The translations under genes and the position numbers were made by a program. A stretch of 34,827 nucleotides of DNA from a virus. Every line of letters begins with the position of its first letter. The stretch's first letter is position 1. The stretch is from positions 1-34,827 of the IMG/VR virus record IMGVR_UViG_3300009514_000064. One strand, 5' to 3'. Shown piece by piece: positions 17,354-26,200 of this stretch. The notes beneath the pieces were generated by a model. The model ran no database searches. It was given only the letters and a program-made list of their open reading frames with translations, and was not told the DNA's origin.

Positions 17354-18762
17354 TGACTTTTGATTTAAAAATAAATAAGCCTCAAAACTTTGTAAGAGTG
17401 TCTTTTAGCAATAGAGGTCTCTCTAGAGTAATTAAATCAAAAAGAAGCCTGAAGGAAGAGTCTCTAGACAAAGATACGATAGTTAATATTGCTGAAATAT
17501 TTAGAGACGTTAGAGTCAAGAAGGAACCCCCATTAGAAACAAAATCTATACCCGAACTTTTAGGGATAGAATATATCGGATACATCATTGATAAAGAGCG
17601 GTACAGCAAAGATACTGGCGAATGGCTCAGGATAGATGAATATAGGATACTGGGATCGGAGTCGACAAACTTCAAGGACAGCAGAGTTGCATATGGAGAG
17701 ACGTATCGCTATCGAATTAAGTCGATAATAAAAGCTACTCTTTCGATCGTAAAGGAAAGTACAGAGAACCTAGAGTCAATAGAGGACATTAAGCGATTTG
17801 AGAAGCAGAGAATAATAAAACAGCTTAAATCTAGAGAATCTGTAATAGCTTCTATTGATAGAATCACCAATAGAGGACTAAGTGCAAAGAAAGCTACAGG
17901 AAAGAAGGTAACTAAATTTGACTTAATCAAAGGTCTTAGTATAGAGGCGACAGGAAAAAAGACTAGATTACGTAAATCGAAAGTTACAGATACTCGTAAG
18001 AAAACAAGAGATATCAAAAGGCTCAAAAATCTGAGAACTACAGATCTAGACTTCATGAAAGGAACGATTTCTAGAGAAAAACTTCAAAAGCTAATAAATA
18101 AGAATCTTGATAAATTTAGAGATACTAAAATAGAATATGTATCGAGATACTATGAGAGTGAACCTAGCAAAAATTGGATTGTCGTTCACATTGCAGAAGG
18201 CGAACCTCCTCCTCCTCCATCGTCTATAAAAATTACTCCAAATTCTGTCAGAGGAGATATATGTGTAACGTGGCTTAAGCCAGGCAATATACAGAGAGAC
18301 ATTAAGTTTTTCAAACTTTATCATCGCAATAAAGTTGGCGAAGAATGGAGCTTGTTAACTACTTTACCTGAGAACGAGAATGTGTTTGTGAGTGAATTTC
18401 CGAAGGATAAAAAGCATATTTTCGCCCTTGCCTCTGTTGATGCTCATGATATTGAATCATTTTTGTCATCTCAAGTACAGGCAGAATTTAATCAAAACTT
18501 CTTGATAGAAAAGAGAGAAAAAGACCTAAAGTTCATAAGCGGACCAGGGACAAAGCCTTCAGAGGTAAATTTGATCTTGAAGAAGTTCTTTGTCCCCAAA
18601 GAGCAAATTATTGCAAAAAAATCTATTTTGTTGCGACCTACGAAGGAATTCAACGAAGCTAAGAGAGATTTAGTTGTTCGTATCACGTCTTTAGATACTC
18701 ACGAGCAAAAAGAATACAAAGTGAGTCTAAGGAATACAAATATTAGAGATGAGAATGACTAA
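17353..18762 (+). CDS. FN3-like structural protein with a long basic insert
   Basis: A 469-residue protein. Residues about 70-125 (YIGYIIDKERY, then EWLRIDEYRIL, then GETYRYRIKSIIKA) form the core of one FN3-like unit. It appears interrupted by a very basic helical insert of about 130 residues (130-260) before the closing strand (NWIVVHIAEGE). After a Pro run (PPPPPSS) comes a second, cleaner FN3 unit at about 285-380 (ICVTWLKPG, FKLYHRNKVGEEW, HIFALASVDAHDIES). The first unit with a long Lys/Arg insert parallels the gene at 12138. It is the last of the four coupled genes; a 52-base gap with a possible promoter follows. Confidence 0.55.
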   Translation: MTFDLKINKPQNFVRVSFSNRGLSRVIKSKRSLKEESLDKDTIVNIAEIFRDVRVKKEPPLETKSIPELLGIEYIGYIIDKERYSKDTGEWLRIDEYRILGSESTNFKDSRVAYGETYRYRIKSIIKATLSIVKESTENLESIEDIKRFEKQRIIKQLKSRESVIASIDRITNRGLSAKKATGKKVTKFDLIKGLSIEATGKKTRLRKSKVTDTRKKTRDIKRLKNLRTTDLDFMKGTISREKLQKLINKNLDKFRDTKIEYVSRYYESEPSKNWIVVHIAEGEPPPPPSSIKITPNSVRGDICVTWLKPGNIQRDIKFFKLYHRNKVGEEWSLLTTLPENENVFVSEFPKDKKHIFALASVDAHDIESFLSSQVQAEFNQNFLIEKREKDLKFISGPGTKPSEVNLILKKFFVPKEQIIAKKSILLRPTKEFNEAKRDLVVRITSLDTHEQKEYKVSLRNTNIRDEND

Positions 18763-18777
18763 AATAAGAATTAGTTA

Positions 18778-18788
18778 ATAATTATAAG
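18778..18788 (+). promoter_or_regulatory. Candidate promoter element ATAATTATAAG
   Basis: The 52-base gap between 18762 and 18815 contains ATAATTATAAG, 26 bases before the start codon. The identical 11-mer recurs at 31885-31895, in the other clear gap in front of a gene. T4-type late promoters are a single AT-rich element (TATAAATA) near -10 without a -35, so an ATTATAAG-like variant is conceivable. In AT-rich DNA this may be chance. A GGAG ribosome binding site follows at 18803-18806. Confidence 0.25.
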
Positions 18789-18814
18789 CACAACCAAAGA
18801 GTGGAGATATATTA

Positions 18815-19516
18815 ATGGGATTACTTGACAATAGTGGAGACATATTAATTGACGCTGTATTGACAGATGTTGGTAGAGAATTCTTAGCAAGAAATGATGG
18901 AAGCTTTGAAGTAGTTAGATTTGCTCTTGGCGATGATGAGGTTGACTATAGTCTATTTAATCCTAACACAGGCTCTCTCCAACAAGACGTAAGTATCTTG
19001 AATACTCCAGTCTTTGAAGCATTTGTGAACGAAAAGATTGCGTTAAAAGATCAGCTACTAACCATTGCGAATCCTGATTTAAAATACCTCCCAAAACTAG
19101 AACCTGGAGTGGCGTCTTTGACTCTGGGAGAGCAGACGGATGCCCAAATTGGTAAGACGCTTGAATTTAAACAAAAAACCACAAGTGGTCAAACAGTTGC
19201 TTCCGAAATTGTCGATGGATCATTCTTGGTACAAATTAATAGCGACCTTCTTTTTATCGAGAAGCAAACTCCTGTTAATATAGCTCCATTTGGTACTGCA
19301 CAATTTGTTTTACCAAGAACTTCCATTGGTGCGAACCAAGGTGCGCAAATAGCGTTTAATATAGCTGTTGCGTCATTATCGAATGATCTATGGAGCACTC
19401 TTGGCCAGGGAAGCGTTGGATCTAGAACAATTAGCACAAAAATAAGATGTCAGGGAGCTTTATCTGGCTTGAGTGCGGAAATATCTGTGACTATTAGCGA
19501 AGAATTTACGAGGTAA
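18815..19516 (+). CDS. Structural protein sharing an N-terminal domain with the gene at 11251
   Basis: A 233-residue protein. Residues 1-50 (MGLLDNSGDILIDAVLTDVG, REFLARND, FEVVRFALGDDEVDYS) match the N-terminus of the gene at 11251. The pattern 'LD-x(5)-ILxD-x-VLT-x-x-GRe-x-L' is one I associate with virion proteins of T4-like aquatic phages, without an assigned function. Residues 100-233 are beta-rich and end as a compact strand-rich domain (TISTKIRCQGALSGLSAEIS). GGAG lies 8 bases before the ATG. It closes the FN3 module on the right as its paralogue opens it on the left, and probably begins a new transcriptional or translational unit. Confidence 0.6.
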   Translation: MGLLDNSGDILIDAVLTDVGREFLARNDGSFEVVRFALGDDEVDYSLFNPNTGSLQQDVSILNTPVFEAFVNEKIALKDQLLTIANPDLKYLPKLEPGVASLTLGEQTDAQIGKTLEFKQKTTSGQTVASEIVDGSFLVQINSDLLFIEKQTPVNIAPFGTAQFVLPRTSIGANQGAQIAFNIAVASLSNDLWSTLGQGSVGSRTISTKIRCQGALSGLSAEISVTISEEFTR

Positions 19517-19521
19517 TAAAA

Positions 19522-20532
19522 GTGTCATTTAAAGAACTTGATCAATCGACCGATGTGTCTACACAACTATCTGCTATTAATGAGGTAATCCCTCTTACAG
19601 GAACGTTCTTCTCTGGATCGGACGCTTTTTATGTAAAAAGCTATGAGAATATTACATCCGGCTCGGCAGTGTCCGGGGGATTTTGGGAGACAGTATTCGA
19701 TGGATCTCCTACTTCCATCTCTTCTTCTGCGTTGGTCGACTTCACTTATGGTCAAAGTTCCGCATCATTAAATGCGACTCCTTCTGAGTTATTTTTAGGT
19801 GACGAAAAGAAGAGAGTATATAAAGAGATGGCTCAATTGTTGTTGGGCGATCCAAATTCTGTTTTTCAATTTGGAGACACGCCTTATCATGAACTCTTTT
19901 TCGTGTCGACAAAAAGAAGAATATACAAAGACGAAATTAAGAAAGGTTCGGTGTCTATCCAGCTACAAGTTAGCGGAGGCGTAGACGATACACTGGCCTT
20001 AGCAGACACTGGTGCTGCTTCTTCGTTTGTTGTTGGTCCTGCCGGTGACGAAGCGCCGCTGTTTTCTGGTTCAACAGTCGTTGGTAAGGTATATTATAAT
20101 GCTGGCATAATAGCGTTTAATACAGGTTCATTTTTGGACTCTGCCACAGGAACTGAAACAATTCATTGGTCTGGATCCACAAATAACAATTTAAATCAAG
20201 TGGTTGTTTCAGGAAACATCAATCACATTGTTGATGGATTCAGAAATAGAATTAATGATATTCAGTTTCAAAATCAGACGAATCTACATTCTACAATTTA
20301 CTTTTGTCGTGCTTTAAATTCTGAATTTAATTATTCATCTAATTCTACATTCGTTGATGGCGATGGTAGGATTATCGTAACTTCTGGCACTGACAACCAA
20401 ACTAGATCATACATTACGACTGTTGGACTCTATGATATTAACGACAATCTTTTGGCAGTAGCTAAGACATCTGAGCCTGTCAAGAAGTCTCCTGATAACG
20501 AAGTTGTATTCAGAGTCAAACTGAGCTATTAA
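19522..20532 (+). CDS. Structural protein, first of a tandem paralogous pair
   Basis: A 336-residue protein starting with GTG, with GAGG at 19510-19513 eight bases upstream. The centre and C-terminus match the next gene by eye: KKRVYKEMAQLLL / QKQLYKSILELY, then VGKVYYNAGIIAFNTGS / VGNIFYSEGLIVLKGNG, then YFCRALNSEFNYSSN / FRCRAPAGQLNASNN, then ITTVGLYDINDNLLAVAK / VTAVGLYNEDYELVGLAK, and the final VFRVKLSY / LFRLRLDF. No enzymatic motif is visible. The style is that of virion proteins of T4-like aquatic phages, probably tail or baseplate. It follows the gene at 18815 with only five bases between. Confidence 0.6.
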   Translation: MSFKELDQSTDVSTQLSAINEVIPLTGTFFSGSDAFYVKSYENITSGSAVSGGFWETVFDGSPTSISSSALVDFTYGQSSASLNATPSELFLGDEKKRVYKEMAQLLLGDPNSVFQFGDTPYHELFFVSTKRRIYKDEIKKGSVSIQLQVSGGVDDTLALADTGAASSFVVGPAGDEAPLFSGSTVVGKVYYNAGIIAFNTGSFLDSATGTETIHWSGSTNNNLNQVVVSGNINHIVDGFRNRINDIQFQNQTNLHSTIYFCRALNSEFNYSSNSTFVDGDGRIIVTSGTDNQTRSYITTVGLYDINDNLLAVAKTSEPVKKSPDNEVVFRVKLSY

Positions 20533-20562
20533 TTTTCTGTATTTTTGTTCTCTAGTGCAATG
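20530..20562 (+). repeat. 3' flank copy 1 of the duplicated gene pair
   Basis: From the stop codon of the first paralogue onward, TAATTTTCT, a T-rich TTTTTGTT run and GCAATG occur in this order over about 33 bases. The same three blocks occur with similar spacing after the second paralogue (21462-21495). This suggests the duplication unit included downstream DNA. The T-rich run has no stem in front, so I do not call it a terminator. A GTAGG ribosome binding site overlaps its end and serves the gene at 20571. Confidence 0.4.
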
Positions 20563-20570
20563 TAGGTTTT

Positions 20571-21464
20571 ATGAGTTTTTTTCGATTCAAAGATGAAGAC
20601 ATAATACTTTCAACCATTCAAGCTCATCCGTTTTATTGCGTACAGCGCAATGGCAATCAAGTAACTGGAAGTGTTCACCTAGAAAAGGAGTTTCTAGACT
20701 CCAATTTGTCAACTAGGCTATGGAAAGGACTATCCCTAAAGGAAGGTGGATTAGTTCAAAAGACTGGTCCTTTCACTTCGTCAATAGATATTGTCGATGC
20801 AGAACTGGGTGCAACACAAAAACAACTATACAAATCAATCTTAGAGTTATATAACTACTATAGCTTAATCAACAACGACTATACCCCTAACTTTACTGGC
20901 TCTGAGACGACAAGATTCAGGGTCATTACCGTCCCCGAAATATACTATGATAGAAGTATTTTGACAGGCTCTTTTTCCGCATCTGATCACGATAACGCTG
21001 GAGATGAAAGGAGTTTATTCGACAATGGTCGAGGTGGCATCTATAGCGGATCTTTAACCGGAACCTTAGTTGGTAATATCTTTTATTCTGAAGGTCTAAT
21101 TGTCTTAAAAGGCAATGGACTTAACGATGAGGCTTCGGGAAATGATTTTGGAGAAAGCTCTTCAGACAATTTTAAGTGGAAAGTTAGCCTCAAAGGAGTA
21201 CACAATATTCCAACAAAGATTTTCCGGTGCCGTGCTCCAGCAGGTCAGTTAAACGCAAGCAATAATCCAACGTATTACCATGTCCCAGATAGTGGCTCCT
21301 TTAAAAATCAGAGGGAAATCGTTCTGCCAGAAAATGTAACCTACGTTACGGCAGTCGGCTTGTATAACGAAGATTATGAATTAGTTGGTCTAGCTAAGTT
21401 GGCACAGCCGATCAAGAAAGAGGAAAAACAGGACATATTGTTTAGACTCAGGCTGGATTTCTAA
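20571..21464 (+). CDS. Structural protein, second of a tandem paralogous pair
   Basis: A 297-residue paralogue of the gene at 19522, with the shared blocks listed there. It differs mainly at the N-terminus (FRFKDEDIILSTIQAHPFYC) and in a Gly/Ser-rich middle loop. The C-terminal ~80 residues, from the F-R-C-R-A motif to the final FRLRLDF, are the best conserved part, so this is likely the shared assembly or docking domain. GTAGG lies five bases before the ATG. It is the last virion-type gene before the DNA-metabolism genes. Function unknown; a tail or baseplate role is inferred from neighbours. Confidence 0.6.
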   Translation: MSFFRFKDEDIILSTIQAHPFYCVQRNGNQVTGSVHLEKEFLDSNLSTRLWKGLSLKEGGLVQKTGPFTSSIDIVDAELGATQKQLYKSILELYNYYSLINNDYTPNFTGSETTRFRVITVPEIYYDRSILTGSFSASDHDNAGDERSLFDNGRGGIYSGSLTGTLVGNIFYSEGLIVLKGNGLNDEASGNDFGESSSDNFKWKVSLKGVHNIPTKIFRCRAPAGQLNASNNPTYYHVPDSGSFKNQREIVLPENVTYVTAVGLYNEDYELVGLAKLAQPIKKEEKQDILFRLRLDF

Positions 21465-21495
21465 TTTTCTAAAAATAATTTTTTGTTTTGCAATG
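21462..21495 (+). repeat. 3' flank copy 2 of the duplicated gene pair
   Basis: TAATTTTCT, TTTTTTGTT and GCAATG recur after the second paralogue as they do after the first (20530-20562). Here the terminal ATG of GCAATG is the start codon of the resolvase gene at 21493, while in copy 1 the equivalent ATG is followed at once by TAG. No good Shine-Dalgarno sequence precedes the resolvase start, so this duplicated flank may have supplied its leader. Confidence 0.4.
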
Positions 21496-22026
21496 ATTTT
21501 TGGATTAGATGTTAGTACATCTTATGTTGGCTGGTGTCTTCTAGGAGAAGACGCTACAGTTATAGATATTGGACATATAGATTTGCATTTATGTAAAAAC
21601 TTTTATCATAAATGTGATAAAATTCAAAATTTTATTCATGAGTATTTTGTTCGTCGAAAGGGTGACGTAAAACAAATATGGGTAGAAGAGCCAGTAAAGA
21701 TGTACCAATCGAACGCATCAATGGCTCAAACAATCACTAAGCTTCAGCGATTCAACGCAGTTTGTTGCTGGATTTTGAGGAGTTATTTTGACATTGAGCC
21801 ACAATTTATTATGGCAACTTCGGCTCGCAAGAAAGCTGGAATCAAAATACCCAAAGGCACAAAAGGAAAAGAAACCAAAAAATATATCCTACAATACGTT
21901 CAAAGCCTGAAAGTAATCCCTGAAGAAAAATGGAACTACAAGAAGACCGGAACACCTAAAGATTGGTGTTTTGATCAAGCTGATGCATATGTAGTTGCCG
22001 TGTCGGGATTGAATAGTGAACAATAA
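21493..22026 (+). CDS. RuvC-like Holliday junction resolvase
   Basis: A 177-residue RNase H-fold nuclease of the RuvC family. D6 lies in the first strand (IFGLDVSTS), the second acid is E65 or E66 after a strand (IWVEEPV), and the C-terminal helix has D161 and D164 (FDQADAYVVAV). This is the D-E-D-D set used by RuvC to hold two metal ions and cut four-way junctions. A basic stretch at about 102-120 could contact DNA. It would resolve branched replicative DNA before packaging, the job done in T4 by the unrelated endonuclease VII (gp49). It overlaps the next gene by 11 bases and stands upstream of primase and SbcCD. No clear ribosome binding site precedes ATG 21493. Confidence 0.85.
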   Translation: MIFGLDVSTSYVGWCLLGEDATVIDIGHIDLHLCKNFYHKCDKIQNFIHEYFVRRKGDVKQIWVEEPVKMYQSNASMAQTITKLQRFNAVCCWILRSYFDIEPQFIMATSARKKAGIKIPKGTKGKETKKYILQYVQSLKVIPEEKWNYKKTGTPKDWCFDQADAYVVAVSGLNSEQ

Positions 22027-22219
22027 GATCGTAAAAGGTGATAATTTCTACATGCTTCCAGGAGATATGTTGGAAATCGATATAGATCGTGAACTCGATA
22101 AGATAATTCGTGGACAAAGCGACCAAAATGATATAGAATGTGAGTGTGGTTCTGATGCCGTATATAAGGGAAAAGCACCATCCCATTCTAGTTGGTGTCC
22201 TAAACACGAATCTTTATGA
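22016..22219 (+). CDS. Small zinc-knuckle-like protein
   Basis: A 67-residue protein starting with GTG inside the end of the resolvase gene and ending with an ATGA overlap into the primase gene. The C-terminus carries C42, C44, H57, C61 and H64 in the pattern C-x-C-G-x(n)-H-S-x-W-C-x-x-H, a likely single zinc-binding site. Small T4-like phage proteins with a similar 'CxCG...HSxWC' ending occur, with no function that I know of. The N-terminus is acidic (LEIDIDRELDK). An alternative ATG at 22052 with AAAGGTG upstream would shorten it by twelve residues and keep the zinc site. A nucleic-acid-binding or adaptor role beside primase is possible. Confidence 0.6.
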   Translation: MNNKIVKGDNFYMLPGDMLEIDIDRELDKIIRGQSDQNDIECECGSDAVYKGKAPSHSSWCPKHESL

Positions 22220-23166
22220 GTAATTATCGTAATAAACTCAGCTTTTTAGAAAATTTATTAGGTTCAGCTAATTTTAGCTCAGGAACTAATGAAGCTTTAT
22301 TTTCTTGTCCGTTTTGCAAACATCACAAAAAAAAGCTTTCTATCAATTTAGAGCTTGATCTCTGGCAGTGTTGGCCTTGCGGAAAAGCAGGGAAGAACTT
22401 AGGATTTTTAATAAGAAAAGTTGGATCATCAAGAGATGTAGATCTTTATGTTCAGAAGTATAAATCTAAGCATTCCAATTTTGTTGCCAACAAGCAGGAA
22501 GGAGAAGTATATAGACCATCATTGCCGGAAGAATTTGTTCCGCTAATTCATTGCAAAGACTCTTTCATGGGAAAAAAGATATACTCATGGTTGACTGGAA
22601 TAAGGAAGGTGGAAGAAGAAGACATCTTACGACACAAGATAGGCACAGCTATGTCTGGTCGGTTACAGGGGACCGTAATTATGCCATCGTTCGACTCTAA
22701 AGGTCTCCTCAACTTATATACGTCTAGGTTTCTTGATGGTGGAATTAGGAAGTACCACACACCTAGCTTTCCGAAGGGATATAAAAATAGTATTATTCTA
22801 AACGAATTAAATATTGATTGGGAGCAACCCGTAGTTATTGTTGAGGCATTCTTAGACATGATGAAGAGTGTACCTAATACAGTTCCGTTGTTTGGGAGTT
22901 CATTGAAGGAAGAGAGTTTATTATTTCAGACGATTGTTAGAAATAATTCTTCTGTGTTTTTAGCATTAGACGCCGACGCAAAAAGCAAGAGCAATAAAAT
23001 TGCAGAAGAGTTTATGAAATGGGACATTTCGGTGTATAATGTTGATATTGTTCCTTACGGAGATGTAGGCGAAATGTCTAAGAAAGAATTTACAAAGAGA
23101 TACGAATGTGCAGAATTGGTATCTCACCAAAGTGTGTTTCGTGATAAGTTGAGGAACTTATGTTGA
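22216..23166 (+). CDS. DnaG-type DNA primase
   Basis: A 316-residue primase. The N-terminal zinc site has C31 and C34 (CPFCKHHKKK) and C52 and C55 (CWPCGKAGKN), as in CHC2-type zinc ribbons that recognise priming sites. A Toprim fold follows, with the first acid E210 after a strand (PVVIVEAFLD) and the D-x-D pair D252/D254 (FLALDADAKS); these bind the catalytic metals. The overall size and layout match T4 gp61, which works with the gp41 helicase; no helicase is visible in this window. The start overlaps the preceding stop (ATGA). It is the middle gene of a resolvase-primase-SbcCD island. Confidence 0.85.
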   Translation: MSNYRNKLSFLENLLGSANFSSGTNEALFSCPFCKHHKKKLSINLELDLWQCWPCGKAGKNLGFLIRKVGSSRDVDLYVQKYKSKHSNFVANKQEGEVYRPSLPEEFVPLIHCKDSFMGKKIYSWLTGIRKVEEEDILRHKIGTAMSGRLQGTVIMPSFDSKGLLNLYTSRFLDGGIRKYHTPSFPKGYKNSIILNELNIDWEQPVVIVEAFLDMMKSVPNTVPLFGSSLKEESLLFQTIVRNNSSVFLALDADAKSKSNKIAEEFMKWDISVYNVDIVPYGDVGEMSKKEFTKRYECAELVSHQSVFRDKLRNLC

Positions 23167-23174
23167 GAGCGCTC
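23167..23174. other. 8-base perfect palindrome after the primase stop
   Basis: GAGCGCTC follows directly on the TGA of the primase gene, in a 43-base gap. It is GC-rich against an AT-rich background. It is too short for a stable terminator and no T-run follows. It could be a protein-binding or restriction-type site, or chance. Confidence 0.2.
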
Positions 23175-23197
23175 GAAAGAAATGATTGTCAATAATA

Positions 23198-23202
23198 AAA
23201 GG
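23198..23202 (+). promoter_or_regulatory. Ribosome binding site deciding the SbcCD start
   Basis: AAAGG lies seven bases before ATG 23210. An in-frame TTG at 23186 would add eight residues (MSIIKGRK) and has no such site. Mre11/SbcD proteins normally begin just before the first catalytic strand, as they do from ATG 23210 (MLRISHLSDTQ), so the ATG is preferred. Confidence 0.6.
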
Positions 23203-23209
23203 CAGAAAG

Positions 23210-26200
23210 ATGCTTAGAATTTCTCACTTAAGCGATACGCAAATGAGAAACTTTCAGCGTCATGCTGAATTTCGTGAATCATATAAAAACCTCTATAATT
23301 CCCTAAAGGATCATGAACCTGACGTTATAGTCATTGCAGGTGACATTGCTCATACAAAAACTCAAATCTCACCAGAGTTCGTTCAGCTTTGCTCTGAGTA
23401 TTTTACGAACTTAGCAAACATCGCTCCAACCGTGATAATCCCAGGAAATCATGATGGAAATCTTCAAAATTTATCTCGGCTAGATGCGCTCACTCCAGTT
23501 GTGTCTGCTTTGAATAATCCGAACATTCATTACTTTAAGGAGTCAGGAAATTATACAGTACCTGGCATAGGTGCTATTTTTTCTGTGTTTTCGTGCTTTG
23601 ATGACGAATCTGAGTGGCCCACTTCAAGACCTGAAACGAAGCTTCCTGTAATTGGATTATATCATGGATTTGTTCAAGGCGCAGTTCTTCAAAATGGTAT
23701 GACAATAGAAGACGATCCGCATAAGGTGGAGGACTTTTTAAAGATGGTGGACTATTTGATGCTTGGAGATATCCATCGTATGCAAATTTTAGACCACCAA
23801 TATCGTTCAGCGTATTGTGGCTCGTACCCACAACAAGGTTATGGAGAATCTACTACCAAGGGATATTTGATTTGGGAAATTGAGTCCAAAGATAAACATG
23901 ATGTTGATTTTGTAGAACTGCCAAACGTGTGTCCTTATTACACATTGGAGCTGAAGGATGATTTAAAGATCCCTGATTTACGCAAGGTAATGCAACAAAA
24001 AGGGCGAGTAAGAATTTTGTCCCGACAGCTTACTCCATTTGAAAAAGATAGTTTGCGAGAGAGGGTAGAAGAGCTATATGACCCTGTTGAAGTTAGATTT
24101 TTAGATAACGCTAGTGGACATAGGCAAGCGTTGAGAATAGAATCCGATGGAGCTACGATTGAAGATTTGAGTCAATTGGGAGTTCAAGAAAAACTCATAC
24201 GTCAATTTTTGAAGCCCTATAAACTGACGAAAGAGCTGGTAGATAAAGTATTGGAAATTAATCGTCAATATAACTCTGCAGCAAAGAAACAAGATGACAC
24301 ACTGAGGAACGTACAATATCGAATCAAGAAGCTACGTTATGATAATTTATGCAGTTACGGAGAAGGCAATGAAATTGATTTCTCTAAATATCGAGGTACT
24401 TTAGGTATCTTTGGAAAAAGTGGTGTTGGAAAAAGTACGCTTGCTGTTGATGCACCCAGTTATGCCATTTACAACAAAATATCCAAGAAAGTCACCAAGA
24501 ATGATTCTCTGATAAACGAAAATAAAGATTTTTGCGGAGCTAGCATAGAGGTTGAAGTTGACAATAAAACATTCAAAATCAAAAGAAATACAACCGTATA
24601 TACGAAATCAGGAAAAAGAAAGAATAAACCGGTCACTCAAGGTAAGACCGATGTGGATTTTAGGATCGTACATCCAGATGGAACTGAAGAAGATAGGAAC
24701 GGAGAAGAAAGAGGAGTAACGGATGGCGACGAGATTAGGAAGATTTTTGGTACTTACGAAGACTTTGTAGCTACCTCGACCGCTCCTCAATGGCAACTTC
24801 TCAACTTCCTTAACAAAGGAGCTACCGAAAGACAAAAGGTCATAGGACGCTATTTCGACATCGATATTTTCGATCGTAAGCACCGCCTTGCAAAGGACCA
24901 TCTAAAGGGCGTAAAAAGCAACCTCAAGCTTCTGGAGGGCACTAATTTCGAGGATGTCATTCAAAAGTACGAGGCAATTGCTACAAACATCTCTGAAGAA
25001 CTGAGAGAAATTAATGTTGCGCTTAAAGAGAGTTCAAAAAAGAAGCAAGAAAAAGAAAACCTCATTGACAAACTTCGGTCACAAGTTAAGTCCGTAGACG
25101 CCGAGCAAGGTCTGTCACTTAGCGTCATAAGCGCAGGAGCGAATGTCGCCAAGGCTGCATTAATTGATCAAGAGAATAAGCTGGAAAACATTCGGAACGA
25201 CATTGAGAAAAAAACAGCTAAGATTAAAAAAATCGAACACTACATGTCTATGCTTGAGATAGACAAACTAACAGCTTGTTTAGAATCATTTAGAGAAAAT
25301 CAAGCTAAACTATCAAAGATTCAAACCGAAAAGAATCTAACAATTAGTCAGCTTGAGCAAGCTAACACTAAACTAAAGGACCTTGATAAATACGTCTGCA
25401 TCAAAAACTCGGATTGCTGCATGTTAGAGGAAATAAATAAAGCAAAGTCTCACAAAGAACTTGTTCAAGAAAAGCATGACAAGTTAAAGGACCTTGAGGA
25501 TGCACTAAGCGAAAAAGATGTCAACATCGAAGAGATACAAAAGAAAATAAACCTTTACGAACGGAGTGAACGTGAGTTGTTGGTAGAAAAACCCGCCCTT
25601 ACCCATATCCAGGAGAAACTCGAAACAGAGACAAACTACATACCCATGTTAAAAGACTCCGTTGAAGAGTGGAATAAAAAGCGAGAAATATTCACTAATC
25701 ATGAAAATCAGCTCAAAAAAAACGAGGAGTTGGAAAATCAAATTATTGAAAAAAAGAGAGAAAAAAACATCTTAGAAAAAGGAATCGCAAGCCTCAACGA
25801 TCAAGTTGTGAAGTTAACTGGAGAGAAGTCTTCAGCAGAAGCCTTTCTAGAAAAAGGCAAAGAAAATAAAAAACAGTATGACGACTTGCGAGCTAAATAC
25901 GAAGCATATGACTACTTTATTCGAATCATGGGCAAGGACGGCCTTTCAAAAACTATCATCGCAAATAACCTTGAGATCATAAATAAACAGATTAAAAACA
26001 TTCTCTCTAGTGCAGTAGATTTTAGCGTCGAGTTTTCCAATGATGGTAAAGAGATTTATTTCAAGAGCCCCAAGAGCCCAAAGAGAGAAATAGAACTTTG
26101 TAGCGGCATGGAAAATACGATAGCCGCTCTTTCGATTAGAGCTGCTTTGGTAAGTGTAACTACTTTGCCAAAGTCTAATCTCTTTGTTTTAGATGAAGTT

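Noticed and set aside
23186-23209. TTG start adding eight residues to SbcCD
   Set aside because: AAAGG seven bases before ATG 23210 and the normal SbcD N-terminus favour the ATG.
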